Assembly (NCBI GenBank): GCA_030066355.1
Contig: JASJBU010000054.1
Location: 1 to 39,686 of the forward strand
Reading direction: 5' to 3'
From: Gammaproteobacteria bacterium
Lineage (GTDB): Bacteria > Pseudomonadota > Gammaproteobacteria > Chromatiales > Chromatiaceae
DNA length: 39,686 nucleotides
Both the position numbers and the translations under genes were made by a program. Under the pieces are notes generated by a model. It was not told the origin of the DNA and ran no database searches. It saw only the letters and a list, made by a program, of their open reading frames with translations. Shown here in pieces: positions 21,721 to 32,252 of this stretch (its first letter is position 1; every line of letters starts with the position of its first letter).

Positions 21721-21990
21721 TTAGTTTCTTGGTCGGCGCGGACGATCCTCCCTTGGTTTGGCTTGGTTGACGCGAAGATTGCGTCCGTTTACCTCTTTCT
21801 CATTCAAGGCTTCAATGGCTGATTCGGCATCACCGTCATTGGGCATTTCCACAAAACCGAAACCTTTCGAGCGACCGGAAAATTTGTCCATAATGACATT
21901 CGCCGTAGAGACTTCACCGAATTCAGAAAAAAGCTCTCTCAACTCATCGTCGCTTATGGCCCAGGGAAGGTTTCCAACATAGATATTCAT
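21721..21990 (-). CDS. RRM-domain RNA-binding protein
   Basis: MNIYVGNLPWAISDDELRELFSEFGEV (RNP2) and SKGFGFVEM (RNP1); Arg/Pro-rich tail. ATG at 21990 preferred over 22071. Confidence 0.93.
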   Translation of the reverse strand: MNIYVGNLPWAISDDELRELFSEFGEVSTANVIMDKFSGRSKGFGFVEMPNDGDAESAIEALNEKEVNGRNLRVNQAKPREDRPRRPRN

Positions 21991-22123
21991 GTATGACTCT
22001 CTGCAAGTGCATTGTTCATTCTCACGCTCACACCTGACCAATACACCAATCATTTGCAAGCAAGTGGCCAATCATTGGCCAACCGGGACGAGCGCGCTAC
22101 TTCAACACTCGTGCATGTCTACT

Positions 22124-24034
22124 TTAATATGTTTCCGTTGTCTGTGCAGCCTCCAATTTTTCACTGATTTCAAGCCAATTGGTTTCCGTTTCACGTATCT
22201 GTCGATCCACCAGGGCCTTCTCGGCCAGATACTGCTTTAACTCTGTTTTGAAAGATTCCTGATAGAGAGTAGGGTCAGCCAACAGGGTTTCCAACTCCTG
22301 TTGCCGATGATGGTGGCGTTCCAGTTCCGCTTCGAGTTTTTTCAGGTTGTTTCTCAAGGGTTGGAGTTTTCTTCGCTGTTCCGCCGCGAGGCGTTTGCGT
22401 TCTTTGCGTGCCCCAGCCGTATGCGCCCCTTCGGTGGTTTGTTTGTTTTCGGTTTCTTGTTGACGTCGCTGTTCGGCCAGCCAGGCCGGATAGGTGTCCA
22501 GGTCACCCGCGAAATCTTCGACTGTCCCATCGTTTACCAGCCACAGCTGGTCGGTGGTAATGCGCAGCAGGTGGCGATCGTGAGACACGATCAGCATGGC
22601 GCCGGAGAAATCCTGCAGGGCTTGCCCCAGGGCATGACGCATCTCCAGATCCAGATGATTGGTCGGTTCGTCCAGTAATAACAGATTGGGCCGTTGATAA
22701 ACCAGCAGAGCCAGCACCAGGCGTGCCTTTTCACCACCGGAAAAGGGCGCCACCGGTTCCTTTGCCCGATCGCCCGCGAAACCGAAACCGCCAAGGAAGT
22801 TACGCAGGGATTGATCGGCCGCTGTGGGATCGATGCGTTCCAGGTGGAGCAGAGGACTGGCCTGGGGATCGAGCTGCTCGAGCTGGTGCTGGGCAAAATA
22901 ACCGACATGCAAATCCTGAGCGATATTGAGTTGACCAGCGCTGGGTGAGAGCGTGCCGGCGAGCAGCTTGATCAGGGTTGATTTACCGGCGCCATTGGGC
23001 CCGAGCAGGCCGATCCGGTCACCCGGCTCGATGCTGGCCTTGATGCATTTGAGAATGGTCTGATCCGCATAACCGGCCGCCGCGTTCTCCAGTTGCAATA
23101 GCGGGTGTGGATTCTTATCCGGTGCCAGGAAGCGGAAATGGAAGGGAGAGTCCACATGGGCCGGACTGATCAGTTCCATGCGCTGCAGGGCTTTCAGCCG
23201 GCTCTGGGCCTGACGGGCTTTGGTAGCCTTGGCGCGGAAGCGGTCGACATAGGCTCGAATGTGGGCAATCTCCTGCTGTTGTTTGGCGTATTCTAACTGT
23301 TGATTGGCAAGCCGGGCGGCCCGCGTCTGTTCGAAGGTGGAGTAGTCACCGGTATACAGCTCGGCCCTATGCCGCTCCAAATGCACCACATATCGCACCA
23401 CTCGATCGAGGAATTCCCGGTCATGGGAGATCAGCAGGAGAGTACCGGCATAGCTGCGCAGCCATTGTTCGAGCCAGAGTACGGCATCGAGGTCGAGGTG
23501 GTTGGTAGGCTCGTCGAGCAGCAGGAGGTCCGAGCGGGACATCAGGGCCTGAGCCAGATTGAGGCGCATGCGCCAGCCTCCCGAGAAGCTGCTGACCGGC
23601 TGTGGTTCCTCGCGGCTGGTGAATCCCAGGCCATGCATCAGCTGACCGGCCCGGGCCCTGGCGCTGTAGCCGTCGATGGATTGCAGATGGTCGTGCAATC
23701 GGGCCTGACCCACAGGGTCATCGGTCTCCTCGGCTTCCCGCAACTGGGCCTCGATCCGCCGAAGCTCCCGATCACCGTCGATCACATATTCGATGGCGGG
23801 CCGTTCGATGGCCGGGGTTTCCTGGGCGACATGGGCGATCTGCAGCCTTGGGGGCAGGCTGATCTGTCCCTCGTCTGCCTGCAGTTCTCCGCGAATCAGG
23901 CTGAACAGACTGGATTTTCCCGTGCCATTACCGCCCGTGACACCGACCTTCCAGCCAGTATGCAGAGTGAAGTTTGCGTTGCTGAAGAGCAGTTTGGTGC
24001 CGCGACGCAGACCGAGATGTTCGAAACGCAACAT
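22124..24034 (-). CDS. ABC-F family ATPase (YheS-like)
   Basis: MLRFEHLGLRRGTKLLFSNANFTLHTGWKVGVTGGNGTGKSS; two Walker A, two LSGG-like motifs and LLLDEPTNHLDL twice. Start reassigned from 24139. Confidence 0.93.
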   Translation of the reverse strand: MLRFEHLGLRRGTKLLFSNANFTLHTGWKVGVTGGNGTGKSSLFSLIRGELQADEGQISLPPRLQIAHVAQETPAIERPAIEYVIDGDRELRRIEAQLREAEETDDPVGQARLHDHLQSIDGYSARARAGQLMHGLGFTSREEPQPVSSFSGGWRMRLNLAQALMSRSDLLLLDEPTNHLDLDAVLWLEQWLRSYAGTLLLISHDREFLDRVVRYVVHLERHRAELYTGDYSTFEQTRAARLANQQLEYAKQQQEIAHIRAYVDRFRAKATKARQAQSRLKALQRMELISPAHVDSPFHFRFLAPDKNPHPLLQLENAAAGYADQTILKCIKASIEPGDRIGLLGPNGAGKSTLIKLLAGTLSPSAGQLNIAQDLHVGYFAQHQLEQLDPQASPLLHLERIDPTAADQSLRNFLGGFGFAGDRAKEPVAPFSGGEKARLVLALLVYQRPNLLLLDEPTNHLDLEMRHALGQALQDFSGAMLIVSHDRHLLRITTDQLWLVNDGTVEDFAGDLDTYPAWLAEQRRQQETENKQTTEGAHTAGARKERKRLAAEQRRKLQPLRNNLKKLEAELERHHHRQQELETLLADPTLYQESFKTELKQYLAEKALVDRQIRETETNWLEISEKLEAAQTTETY

Positions 24035-24056
24035 AGTGTGGAGTGTAAACGGATGG

Positions 24057-25571
24057 TTACAGGCCGGCCAGTGGGCGGTCGAGTCTGCGCAGGCTGATCG
24101 CCTCGCTGATGTGCTGCGCTTGTACGGTCTCCGTGCCATCCAGGTCGGCGATGCTGCGAGCCACCTTCAAAATTCGGTGATAGGCGCGCATGGATAGACC
24201 GAGCCGGTCCATCGCCTGCCGTAGCAGCGCCCGACCGGTTGGGTCGGGGCCGGCGAATGTCTCTATCTCGCTACCTTCCAGTGCCTGGTTGGGCTTGTCT
24301 TGACGGCCCTGTTGGCGGTAGCGGGCGGCAATCACGCGCTCACGCACCCGGCTGCTCGCCTCTGCCGGGCAGTGAGTGGGGTGGTCATCGAGGATGCCGG
24401 GCTGTCGCGGTACCTCCACATGCATGTCGATGCGGTCCAACAAAGGCCCTGAGATCCGTCCGCGATAACGCGCAATCTGTTCACTGCTGCAATGACAGCG
24501 GTTGGTGCCGTCACCCAGATGACCGCAGGGGCAGGGGTTCATCGCCGCTATCAACTGAAAGCGGGCCGGGTATTCGGCCTGCTGGCTGGCCCGCGAGATC
24601 GTGATCTGACCGGTCTCCATGGGCTCCCGCAACACCTCCAGAACACGCCGCTCGAATTCCGGCAGTTCATCCAGAAACAGGACTCCATGGTGTGCCAGGG
24701 AGATTTCCCCGGGTTTGGGATGGCTGCCACCACCCACCATAGCGACCGCTGAGGCGGTGTGATGGGGGGTGCGAAATGGCCTCTGCAGCCAGTTTGCGAA
24801 GTTGAACGGCTTATCCGCGACAGAGCGGATGGCGGCGCTCTCCAGAGCCTCCTGCTCGGTCATGCCAGGCAAGATGCCCGGCAGGCGGGCAGCCAACATC
24901 GATTTACCGGTACCCGGTGGCCCGATATAGAGTAGGGAATGGGCACCCGCCGCGGCAATCTCCAGGGCGCGCTTGGCCTGTTGCTGCCCCTGTACATCCG
25001 CCAGGTCGGGTTGGGGGTCGGTCAGGGATCGCTGCGCAGGCTCCCACCGGGTTAGTCGGTCTGTGCCTGTGAGGTGAGCGCAGACCTCCAGCAGATGATC
25101 GGCGGCAAAGCAGTCGAGCTCATCCACCAGGGTGGCCTCGGCAGCGTTTCCCCTGGGCAGGATCAGGCTTCTTCCGGCCTCCCGTGCAGCCATGGCGGCC
25201 GGCAACATGCCTTTGACAGAGCGCAGTTCACCGGACAGCGCCAATTCGCCGGCAAACTCGTACTGCTGCAATACCTCCTTGGGCAGTTGACCCGATGCGG
25301 CGAGAATACCCAAGGCGATCGGCAGATCGAAACGCCCCCCCTCTTTGGGAAGGTCCGCGGGGGCCAGGTTGATGGTGATGCGGCGTGTGGGGAATTCGAA
25401 GTGGCTGTTGAGCAGTGCACCTCTGACCCGGTCTTTGCTCTCCCGCACCGCCATTTCCGGCAGCCCGACGATCGATAGGCTGGGCAGGCCGTTGGCGAGA
25501 TGAATCTCGACCGTGACCAGTGGTGCCTCAATACCGGTTTGAGCTCGACTGAACAGGATTGCCAGTGACAT
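24057..25571 (-). CDS. comM: YifB/ComM family Mg-chelatase-like AAA+ ATPase
   Basis: MSLAILFSRAQTGIEAPLVTVEIHLANGLPSLSIVGLPEMAVRESKDRVR; GPPGTGKSMLAARLPGILP; FLDELPEF; NPCPCGHLGD. Confidence 0.95.
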   Translation of the reverse strand: MSLAILFSRAQTGIEAPLVTVEIHLANGLPSLSIVGLPEMAVRESKDRVRGALLNSHFEFPTRRITINLAPADLPKEGGRFDLPIALGILAASGQLPKEVLQQYEFAGELALSGELRSVKGMLPAAMAAREAGRSLILPRGNAAEATLVDELDCFAADHLLEVCAHLTGTDRLTRWEPAQRSLTDPQPDLADVQGQQQAKRALEIAAAGAHSLLYIGPPGTGKSMLAARLPGILPGMTEQEALESAAIRSVADKPFNFANWLQRPFRTPHHTASAVAMVGGGSHPKPGEISLAHHGVLFLDELPEFERRVLEVLREPMETGQITISRASQQAEYPARFQLIAAMNPCPCGHLGDGTNRCHCSSEQIARYRGRISGPLLDRIDMHVEVPRQPGILDDHPTHCPAEASSRVRERVIAARYRQQGRQDKPNQALEGSEIETFAGPDPTGRALLRQAMDRLGLSMRAYHRILKVARSIADLDGTETVQAQHISEAISLRRLDRPLAGL

Positions 25572-25689
25572 GACGGCCTTCCATGGTTGGCTGGCGAAAA
25601 GACGATGGGGTTCTGGGTGGCACGAGGTCTTGCAGATCGTTACTGATGTTCAATCGGTCGATTTGATAGGCAGTGAATACGAGCATGCA

Positions 25690-25941
25690 TCAGACAGATT
25701 CGAATTGCTTTTCAAGTTCTGCGAGTTGGCTTTCGAGTCTGTGTAATTTTTCCCTTGTGCGCTCAAGCACGGCCGATTGCACATCGAATTCCTCACGTGT
25801 GACCAGGTCCAGCTTGGCCAACCCGGCTTCCAGGTTGACTCGCAGATTTTTCTTGAGATCGTCAGTCAGTATCTGCATGCCCCCTGGAAGGCTGCTTGCC
25901 AAGCGGCTCGCCAGATCATCGAGTGTTTTGGGATCAATCAT
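25690..25941 (-). CDS. ubiK: Ubiquinone biosynthesis accessory factor UbiK (YqiC/BMFP family)
   Basis: MIDPKTLDDLASRLASSLPGGMQILTDDLKKNLRVNLEAGLAKLDLVTREEFDVQ; coiled-coil C-terminus. ATG at 25941 preferred over 25968. Confidence 0.9.
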   Translation of the reverse strand: MIDPKTLDDLASRLASSLPGGMQILTDDLKKNLRVNLEAGLAKLDLVTREEFDVQSAVLERTREKLHRLESQLAELEKQFESV

Positions 25942-26004
25942 AGATGAGACATTAGCGATGATGTGCAAGCTTGTCCAGTTGGTCAGATGAAAGTCCTGAA
26001 CAGT

Positions 26005-26034
26005 TGCACCAAAATGAAGCGCCCAAATGGTGCA
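26005..26034 (+). promoter_or_regulatory. Tandem NtrC-like binding sites
   Basis: TGCACCAAAATGAAGCG (26005-26021) and AGCGCCCAAATGGTGCA (26018-26034) versus TGCACCAAAATGGTGCA-type sites; extra half-site TGGTGCA at 26058-26064. Confidence 0.6.
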
Positions 26035-26138
26035 TGCCAGGGTTCACAAGGCTGTGATGGTGCATTAGTAATTCTTAAAGTTCTCGGTCAAATCCACTTG
26101 TCTTTGATATCTCATTGAAAATTCATGCAATAAGAAAA

Positions 26139-26155
26139 TAGGCACGGTTTCTGCA
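26139..26155 (+). promoter_or_regulatory. Sigma54 (-24/-12) promoter candidate for torF-glnK-amtB
   Basis: TAGGCACGGTTTCTGCA: GG-N10-GC spacing exact; close to TGGCACG-N4-TTGCA. Confidence 0.65.
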
Positions 26156-26249
26156 GAGTGCTGGATGAATCTGTGGTCTGTTCATGAACAAGCACATGGA
26201 AATGAATTCGTAGATTTTTTTATTTTTTTATTTTTTAGAGGTATCGAAG

Positions 26250-26927
26250 ATGAAGATGAATAAACTTGCCATGGCCTGTGGTGTTGCATTGCTCGGCATG
26301 ACCGCCCAGTCAATGGCCGAGATCAGCATGAACGTCGGCGCCACCAGCAATTACGTATGGCGCGGTATGACCCAGACTGATAATGGTGCGGCCATCTCCG
26401 GCGGTGTGGACTGGGAGAGCGATATGGGCGTCTACCTGGGTGCGTGGGCCTCTAATGCCTGGGATGATTACGAGCTCGATCTGTACGGCGGATACGCCGG
26501 TGAGGCCGGTGAATTCGGATATGACGTCGGTTTCATCTACTACACCTACACGGAAGATTCCGAATCAAATTTCTCCGAGCTCTATTTCAATGGCAGTTGG
26601 AATTTCCTCTCCTTCGGCATTGCCTATGCACTCTCCGCGGAAGATGCCGTGGAAGCGGTTGAAGAGGATTTCTATTACTACATCGGCGGTAGTTTCGATC
26701 TGCCCCAGGACTTCTCGTTAGGCGCCACCATCGGTTTTATCGAGCCTGACGGCCATGACGATGACATGGATTCCTTCATGCATTACCAAATTGATCTGAC
26801 CAAGAGCGCCGGTGACTTCGGTGATGTAACCCTGAGTCTGTCGGACACGGATCTGGATGGTAACGACGCGATTGCCGGTGAAGATGCCGATATGCGCTTC
26901 TTCGTCTCCTGGAGCAAGGGCTTCTAA
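26250..26927 (+). CDS. TorF-family putative porin
   Basis: Signal peptide, then EISMNVGATSNYVWRGMTQTDNGAAISGGVDWES, typical of the family. Confidence 0.85.
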   Translation: MKMNKLAMACGVALLGMTAQSMAEISMNVGATSNYVWRGMTQTDNGAAISGGVDWESDMGVYLGAWASNAWDDYELDLYGGYAGEAGEFGYDVGFIYYTYTEDSESNFSELYFNGSWNFLSFGIAYALSAEDAVEAVEEDFYYYIGGSFDLPQDFSLGATIGFIEPDGHDDDMDSFMHYQIDLTKSAGDFGDVTLSLSDTDLDGNDAIAGEDADMRFFVSWSKGF

Positions 26928-26977
26928 TCAAACCACTTCAACCAGCTAACAGCGACCTGCTTAGGCAGGTTGGCTGA

Positions 26978-27334
<357 letters not shown>

Positions 27335-27363
27335 CCCAAGACTCATTTTTCTGGAGAAGTAAC

Positions 27364-28626
27364 GTGGAAGCGATTACACAGCTCAGTTACGCCCTGGATA
27401 CCTTCTACTTCCTGGTATCCGGTGCGCTTGTCATGTGGATGGCCGCGGGGTTTGCCATGCTCGAGGCCGGTCTGGTCCGAGCCAAGAATACCGCTGAAAT
27501 CCTTACCAAAAACATCGCCCTGTTCGCGGTTGCCTGCATCATGTACATGGTGATGGGCTACAACATCATGTACCCGGCGGACGGCAACGGGGTCATCCCG
27601 GCGCTGGATCTCAGTTTCATGTTCGGTGGTGACAATGCAGTCGCCGACGTGCTGGCCAGCAATGGTGAGACTTACTATTCGGGTATGTCCGATTTCTTCT
27701 TTCAGGTGGTGTTCGTAGCCACTGCCATGTCCATCGTCTCCGGTGCCGTGGCCGAGCGAATGAAGCTCTGGGCCTTCCTCGCCTTCGCAGTGGTGATGAC
27801 GGGTGTCATCTACCCGCTACAGGGCTACTGGAAATGGGGCGGCGGTTTTCTGGATGCGGCCGGTTTCAATGACTTCGCCGGATCCGGTGTGGTGCATCTG
27901 TGTGGTGCTGCAGCAGCGCTGGCCGGTGTCATCCTGCTCGGGGCACGCAAGGGTAAATACACTGCAGACGGGCGGGTTAACGCCATCCCTGGTGCCAACA
28001 TGCCCCTGGCCACCCTGGGTACCTTCATCCTCTGGCTGGGCTGGTTCGGCTTCAACGGCGGTTCCGAACTGAAGCTCTCAAACATAGAGGAGGCCAATGC
28101 CGTGGCCGCGGTCTTCGTCAACACCAACGCGGCCGCGGCCGGTGGCGTGGTGGCCGGTCTGATCACCGCCCGCCTGCTGTTCGGTAAGGCTGACTTGACC
28201 ATGGCCCTCAACGGTGCTTTGGCCGGCCTGGTGGCGATAACCGCGGAACCGCTGGCCCCAACCCCCTTGTGGGCAACCCTGGTCGGTGCCATCGGCGGTA
28301 TCCTGGTGGTCTTCTCGATTGTCACCATGGACAAGCTGAAGATCGACGATCCGGTGGGTGCCATCTCGGTGCATGGTGTGGTCGGCATGTGGGGACTGTT
28401 GGCCGTCCCGCTGTCGAACACTGATGCGACTTTCGGTGCGCAGCTGCTTGGTCTGGGTACCATCTTCGCCTGGACCTTCATCGCCAGCTTCATCGTCTGG
28501 ATGATCCTCAAGGTGGTCATGGGTATCCGGGTCAGTGAAGAGGAAGAATACGAGGGCGTGGATATCGGTGAGTGCGGCCTGGAGGCCTACCCGGAATTTA
28601 CCGGATCGCGAGGTTCGGGACTCTGA
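27364..28626 (+). CDS. amtB: Ammonium transporter
   Basis: Multi-TM Amt family: FAMLEAGLVRAKNTAEILTKN, GAVAERMKLWAF, DFAGSGVVHLCGAAAALAG, TFILWLGWFGFNGGS, SVHGVVGMWG. Confidence 0.96.
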   Translation: MEAITQLSYALDTFYFLVSGALVMWMAAGFAMLEAGLVRAKNTAEILTKNIALFAVACIMYMVMGYNIMYPADGNGVIPALDLSFMFGGDNAVADVLASNGETYYSGMSDFFFQVVFVATAMSIVSGAVAERMKLWAFLAFAVVMTGVIYPLQGYWKWGGGFLDAAGFNDFAGSGVVHLCGAAAALAGVILLGARKGKYTADGRVNAIPGANMPLATLGTFILWLGWFGFNGGSELKLSNIEEANAVAAVFVNTNAAAAGGVVAGLITARLLFGKADLTMALNGALAGLVAITAEPLAPTPLWATLVGAIGGILVVFSIVTMDKLKIDDPVGAISVHGVVGMWGLLAVPLSNTDATFGAQLLGLGTIFAWTFIASFIVWMILKVVMGIRVSEEEEYEGVDIGECGLEAYPEFTGSRGSGL

Positions 28627-28652
28627 CAACAATAATCAATCCCCCCTAATTT

Positions 28653-28680
28653 ATGGGCGCCCTCGGCGCCCATTTTTTTT
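28653..28680 (+). terminator. Rho-independent terminator of the glnK-amtB operon
   Basis: ATGGGCGCC-CTC-GGCGCCCAT followed by TTTTTTT. Confidence 0.9.
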
Positions 28681-28737
28681 GTGCCAAGATTTGCTTCGAC
28701 TATGATCTGGGTGACAGTCGCTTTGGAATGTAAGGCA

Positions 28738-29184
28738 ATGAAGAGCAGTATCTCCATCCTATTACTGATGTTCTCCGGCCTGCTGGCTGCGGCCGAAGTC
28801 TACAAGTGGACGGACGAGCAAGGCCGGGTCCATTTCAGCGACCGTCCGCTCGATGAGAAATCCGAACAGGTGCAGGTTACTCCCTCGCCCCAGCTCAACC
28901 AGTCCCCTTTGGAGCAGGCCGAACGGGAAAAAAGGCGTCAGCGCCTGCTGGAGGTCTACCGGGAGGACCGGGCGAAGCAGCAGGCTCAGGCCGCGAAACG
29001 CAAACATGCCAAATTAGAAAAACAGCAAAAATGTCGGAATGCCAAAAGACGCCACGATCGATTCAACCATGCCGGCGGCATCTACGACGAAAACGAACAG
29101 GGTGAAAGGCGTTATCTGAATCAGCAGGAGCGGGCCCGTTTCATGACCGAATTGCAGGCCGAGATTGAGCGGTGGTGCGGGTAA
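28738..29184 (+). CDS. DUF4124 domain periplasmic protein
   Basis: Signal peptide plus AAEVYKWTDEQGRVHFSDRPLDEKSEQVQV, then a charged coiled region. Start at 28738 preferred over 28681. Confidence 0.88.
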   Translation: MKSSISILLLMFSGLLAAAEVYKWTDEQGRVHFSDRPLDEKSEQVQVTPSPQLNQSPLEQAEREKRRQRLLEVYREDRAKQQAQAAKRKHAKLEKQQKCRNAKRRHDRFNHAGGIYDENEQGERRYLNQQERARFMTELQAEIERWCG

Positions 29185-29275
29185 GAGACTCAGGACCCTT
29201 CTCGCTGAAGGGGGCAAACCCGTCCAAAATCCGCTAACATCCCCTGCTTATTCACTGATTTCGACTGCCTAACCC

Positions 29276-31984
29276 ATGTCAGCATCCAAGCCCTTTGTCC
29301 TGGTGGACGGTTCTTCGTATCTGTTTCGTGCTTTTCATGTTCCCAACCTGCAGGCATTGACCAATTCCAAGGGCGAACCGACTGGTGCCATCATGGGCGT
29401 GGTCAACATGTTGCAGCGCCTGTTGAAGGAATACGATCCCGACCATATGGCGGTAGTGTTCGATGCACCGGGCGGTAGTTTTCGCAATGAGATCTATCCC
29501 GAGTACAAGGCCAACCGCCCCCCCATGCCTGAGGAACTGCGCTGCCAGATAGAACCCTTGCACGATATCATCCGCGCCATGGGGCTGCCGTTGCTGGTGA
29601 TCGAGGGGGTGGAAGCGGACGATGTCATCGGCACTTTGGCCAAGCAGGCCAGTGAACTCGGTATGGATACCCTGATCTCCACCGGGGACAAGGACATGGC
29701 ACAATTGGTCGATCAGCATGTGAGCCTGGTCAACACCATGTCCGAGACCTTTACCGATCGGCAGGGGGTGATCGATAAGTTCGGTGTCACACCGGAGCAG
29801 ATCATCGACTATCTGGCCCTGGTGGGGGATACCTCTGACAATATCCCTGGTGTACCAAAATGCGGACCGAAAACTGCCGCCAAGTGGCTCAACGAGTACG
29901 CTACGCTGGAAAATCTCATGGCCCATGCTGACGGGATCAAAGGCAAGATCGGGGAAAACCTGCGGGCAAGCCTGGAGCAACTGCCGCTCTCCAAGGAGCT
30001 GGCCACGATCAAGCTCGATGTGGAGCTGGAAAAGGGTCCTCAGGAGTATCTGCCGGAACAACCGGATAGCGAACGACTGCGGGAGCACTACACCCGTATG
30101 GAGGCCAGCCGACTGCTGTCGAGCCTGGAAGACGGGGGTGAGTACCCAACTCAAGCAACAGCCCCCCGTGTGGCGGCGGACTATGAAGTGCTGCTCGACG
30201 AACAGCGCTTTCTGCAGTGGTTGCAGCGACTCGAGGATGCCGAGCTGTTCGCCTTCGACACCGAGACCACCAGCCTGGAATACATGCAGGCGGAGCTGGT
30301 GGGTGTCTCCTTTGCAACGGAACCGGGCTATGCCGCTTATGTCCCGGTGGCCCATGATTATCCTGGTGCTCCACAACAGCTTCCGCGAGAGTGGGTGCTT
30401 ACTAAACTGAAGCCGTTATTGGAAAATCCGGCACGGAAAAAGGTCGGACAGAATCTCAAATATGACATGAGCGTGTTGGCCAATTATGGAATCGAACTGC
30501 AAGGTGTCACCTTCGATACCATGCTTGAATCCTATGTGCTGGATTCCACGGCTACCCGCCACGATATGGACTCCCTGGCGAAGAAATACCTGAACCACGA
30601 TACCATTCACTTCGAGGATATCGCCGGCAAGGGCAAGAAACAGCTGACCTTCAATCAGATCGACTTGGAACAGGCCGGGCCCTATGCGGCGGAGGATGCG
30701 GACATCACCCTGCGTCTGCATCAGACCCTCTGGGGGAGACTGGCAAGTGAGGAATCATTATCGAATCTGCTCACTGACTTGGAGGTTCGCCTGGTTCCGG
30801 TGCTCTCCCGCATGGAACGTAATGGGGTACTCATCGACACTGAGATGCTCAATCAACAGAGCCGGGAACTGGCCCAGGGCATGCACGATGTGGAACAAAA
30901 AGCTTATGAGATTGCCGGGCACAATTTCAACCTGGGGTCACCCAAACAGATCGGTGAGATCTTTTTCAACGAACTGAAGTTGCCCGTGGTGGCCAAGACG
31001 CCGAAAGGGGCCCCTTCCACCGCCGAATCGGTGCTAATGGAACTGGCGGAGCAGGGCCATGAGCTGCCTGCGCTGATCTTGGAGCACCGCAGCCTGTCCA
31101 AACTGAAGTCCACCTATACGGACAAACTGCCGGAGATGATCGATCCCGGCACGGGGCGGGTGCACACTTCTTATCATCAGGCGGTGGCGGCGACCGGTCG
31201 GCTTTCCTCTTCGGATCCCAATCTGCAGAACATACCCGCAAGGACTGAGGCAGGCCGGCGTATCCGCCAGGCGTTCATCCCTGAGCCCGGCTGGAAGATG
31301 GTGGCCGCAGATTACTCCCAGATCGAGCTGCGCATCATGGCCCATCTTTCCGGGGACCAGGGTCTGCTGTCGGCCTTTGCCGAAGGCAAGGATATCCACC
31401 AGGCCACCGCCGCGGAGGTGTTCGGTGAAACCTTGGATCAGGTGACGGCGGATCAGCGGCGCTCGGCCAAGGCGATCAACTTCGGTCTGATCTACGGCAT
31501 GTCCGCCTTCGGTCTGGCGAAACAGCTGGGCATAGAGCGCAACGCCGCCCAGGAATATGTAGACCTCTATTTTCAGCGTTATCCGGGGGTCAGGGAGTTC
31601 ATGGAGCGTATCCGCGCCGAGGCGCATGACATGGGATATGTGGAGACCCTGTTCGGGCGACGTCTCTATCTGCCCGAGATCAATGCCCGCAACCACCAGC
31701 GCCGCACAGCGGCGGAGCGGACCGCAATCAACGCACCGATGCAGGGGACCGCCGCGGACATCATCAAACGGGCGATGTTGGCGGTGGACGACTGGCTGCA
31801 ACGGGATCGACCGGCGGCGCGGCTGTTGATGCAGGTTCATGATGAATTGGTTCTGGAGGTCAAGGAGGATATGCTGGAGGATGCCTGTGGAGAACTGGTC
31901 GGACACATGGAAACGGCCGCTGAACTCTCCGTGCCTTTGGTGGTGGATCTGGGAGTCGGGGATAACTGGGATGAGGCGCATTGA
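29276..31984 (+). CDS. polA: DNA polymerase I
   Basis: 5'-3' exonuclease ([14 protein letters not shown]), 3'-5' exonuclease ([11 protein letters not shown]), and polymerase motifs ([46 protein letters not shown]). Confidence 0.98.
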   Translation: MSASKPFVLVDGSSYLFRAFHVPNLQALTNSKGEPTGAIMGVVNMLQRLLKEYDPDHMAVVFDAPGGSFRNEIYPEYKANRPPMPEELRCQIEPLHDIIRAMGLPLLVIEGVEADDVIGTLAKQASELGMDTLISTGDKDMAQLVDQHVSLVNTMSETFTDRQGVIDKFGVTPEQIIDYLALVGDTSDNIPGVPKCGPKTAAKWLNEYATLENLMAHADGIKGKIGENLRASLEQLPLSKELATIKLDVELEKGPQEYLPEQPDSERLREHYTRMEASRLLSSLEDGGEYPTQATAPRVAADYEVLLDEQRFLQWLQRLEDAELFAFDTETTSLEYMQAELVGVSFATEPGYAAYVPVAHDYPGAPQQLPREWVLTKLKPLLENPARKKVGQNLKYDMSVLANYGIELQGVTFDTMLESYVLDSTATRHDMDSLAKKYLNHDTIHFEDIAGKGKKQLTFNQIDLEQAGPYAAEDADITLRLHQTLWGRLASEESLSNLLTDLEVRLVPVLSRMERNGVLIDTEMLNQQSRELAQGMHDVEQKAYEIAGHNFNLGSPKQIGEIFFNELKLPVVAKTPKGAPSTAESVLMELAEQGHELPALILEHRSLSKLKSTYTDKLPEMIDPGTGRVHTSYHQAVAATGRLSSSDPNLQNIPARTEAGRRIRQAFIPEPGWKMVAADYSQIELRIMAHLSGDQGLLSAFAEGKDIHQATAAEVFGETLDQVTADQRRSAKAINFGLIYGMSAFGLAKQLGIERNAAQEYVDLYFQRYPGVREFMERIRAEAHDMGYVETLFGRRLYLPEINARNHQRRTAAERTAINAPMQGTAADIIKRAMLAVDDWLQRDRPAARLLMQVHDELVLEVKEDMLEDACGELVGHMETAAELSVPLVVDLGVGDNWDEAH

Positions 31985-32151
31985 GCACGCCAATCTGGAA
32001 ACGCAGCCGGTCCTTACGCTATGCCATCTACGCTTGTTTGGGACTGCCTTTGCTGTGGTTCAAGCTCTTTGAGGGTTTGATTTTGCTCCTATTGGTCGCC
32101 TTTGTTGTGGAGTTCGCCTGTTTTCCGGGCAAAAATGCCTCGAGGGAATGA
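31981..32151 (+). CDS. Possible small membrane protein, 56 aa, TTG start overlapping the polA stop
   Basis: Own translation: [56 protein letters not shown]. Hydrophobic core with positive N-terminus; purine-rich GATGAGG just upstream. Confidence 0.35.
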   Translation: MSTPIWKRSRSLRYAIYACLGLPLLWFKLFEGLILLLLVAFVVEFACFPGKNASRE

Positions 32152-32252
32152 TCGCACACCGCCAATACATCAGGATAATGTGATTAAAATCAAGGTATTG
32201 ATGTTTAAATCGGCGGGCACTGCAGGTCGCAGGAAAAAAATCTCAAGATCTA

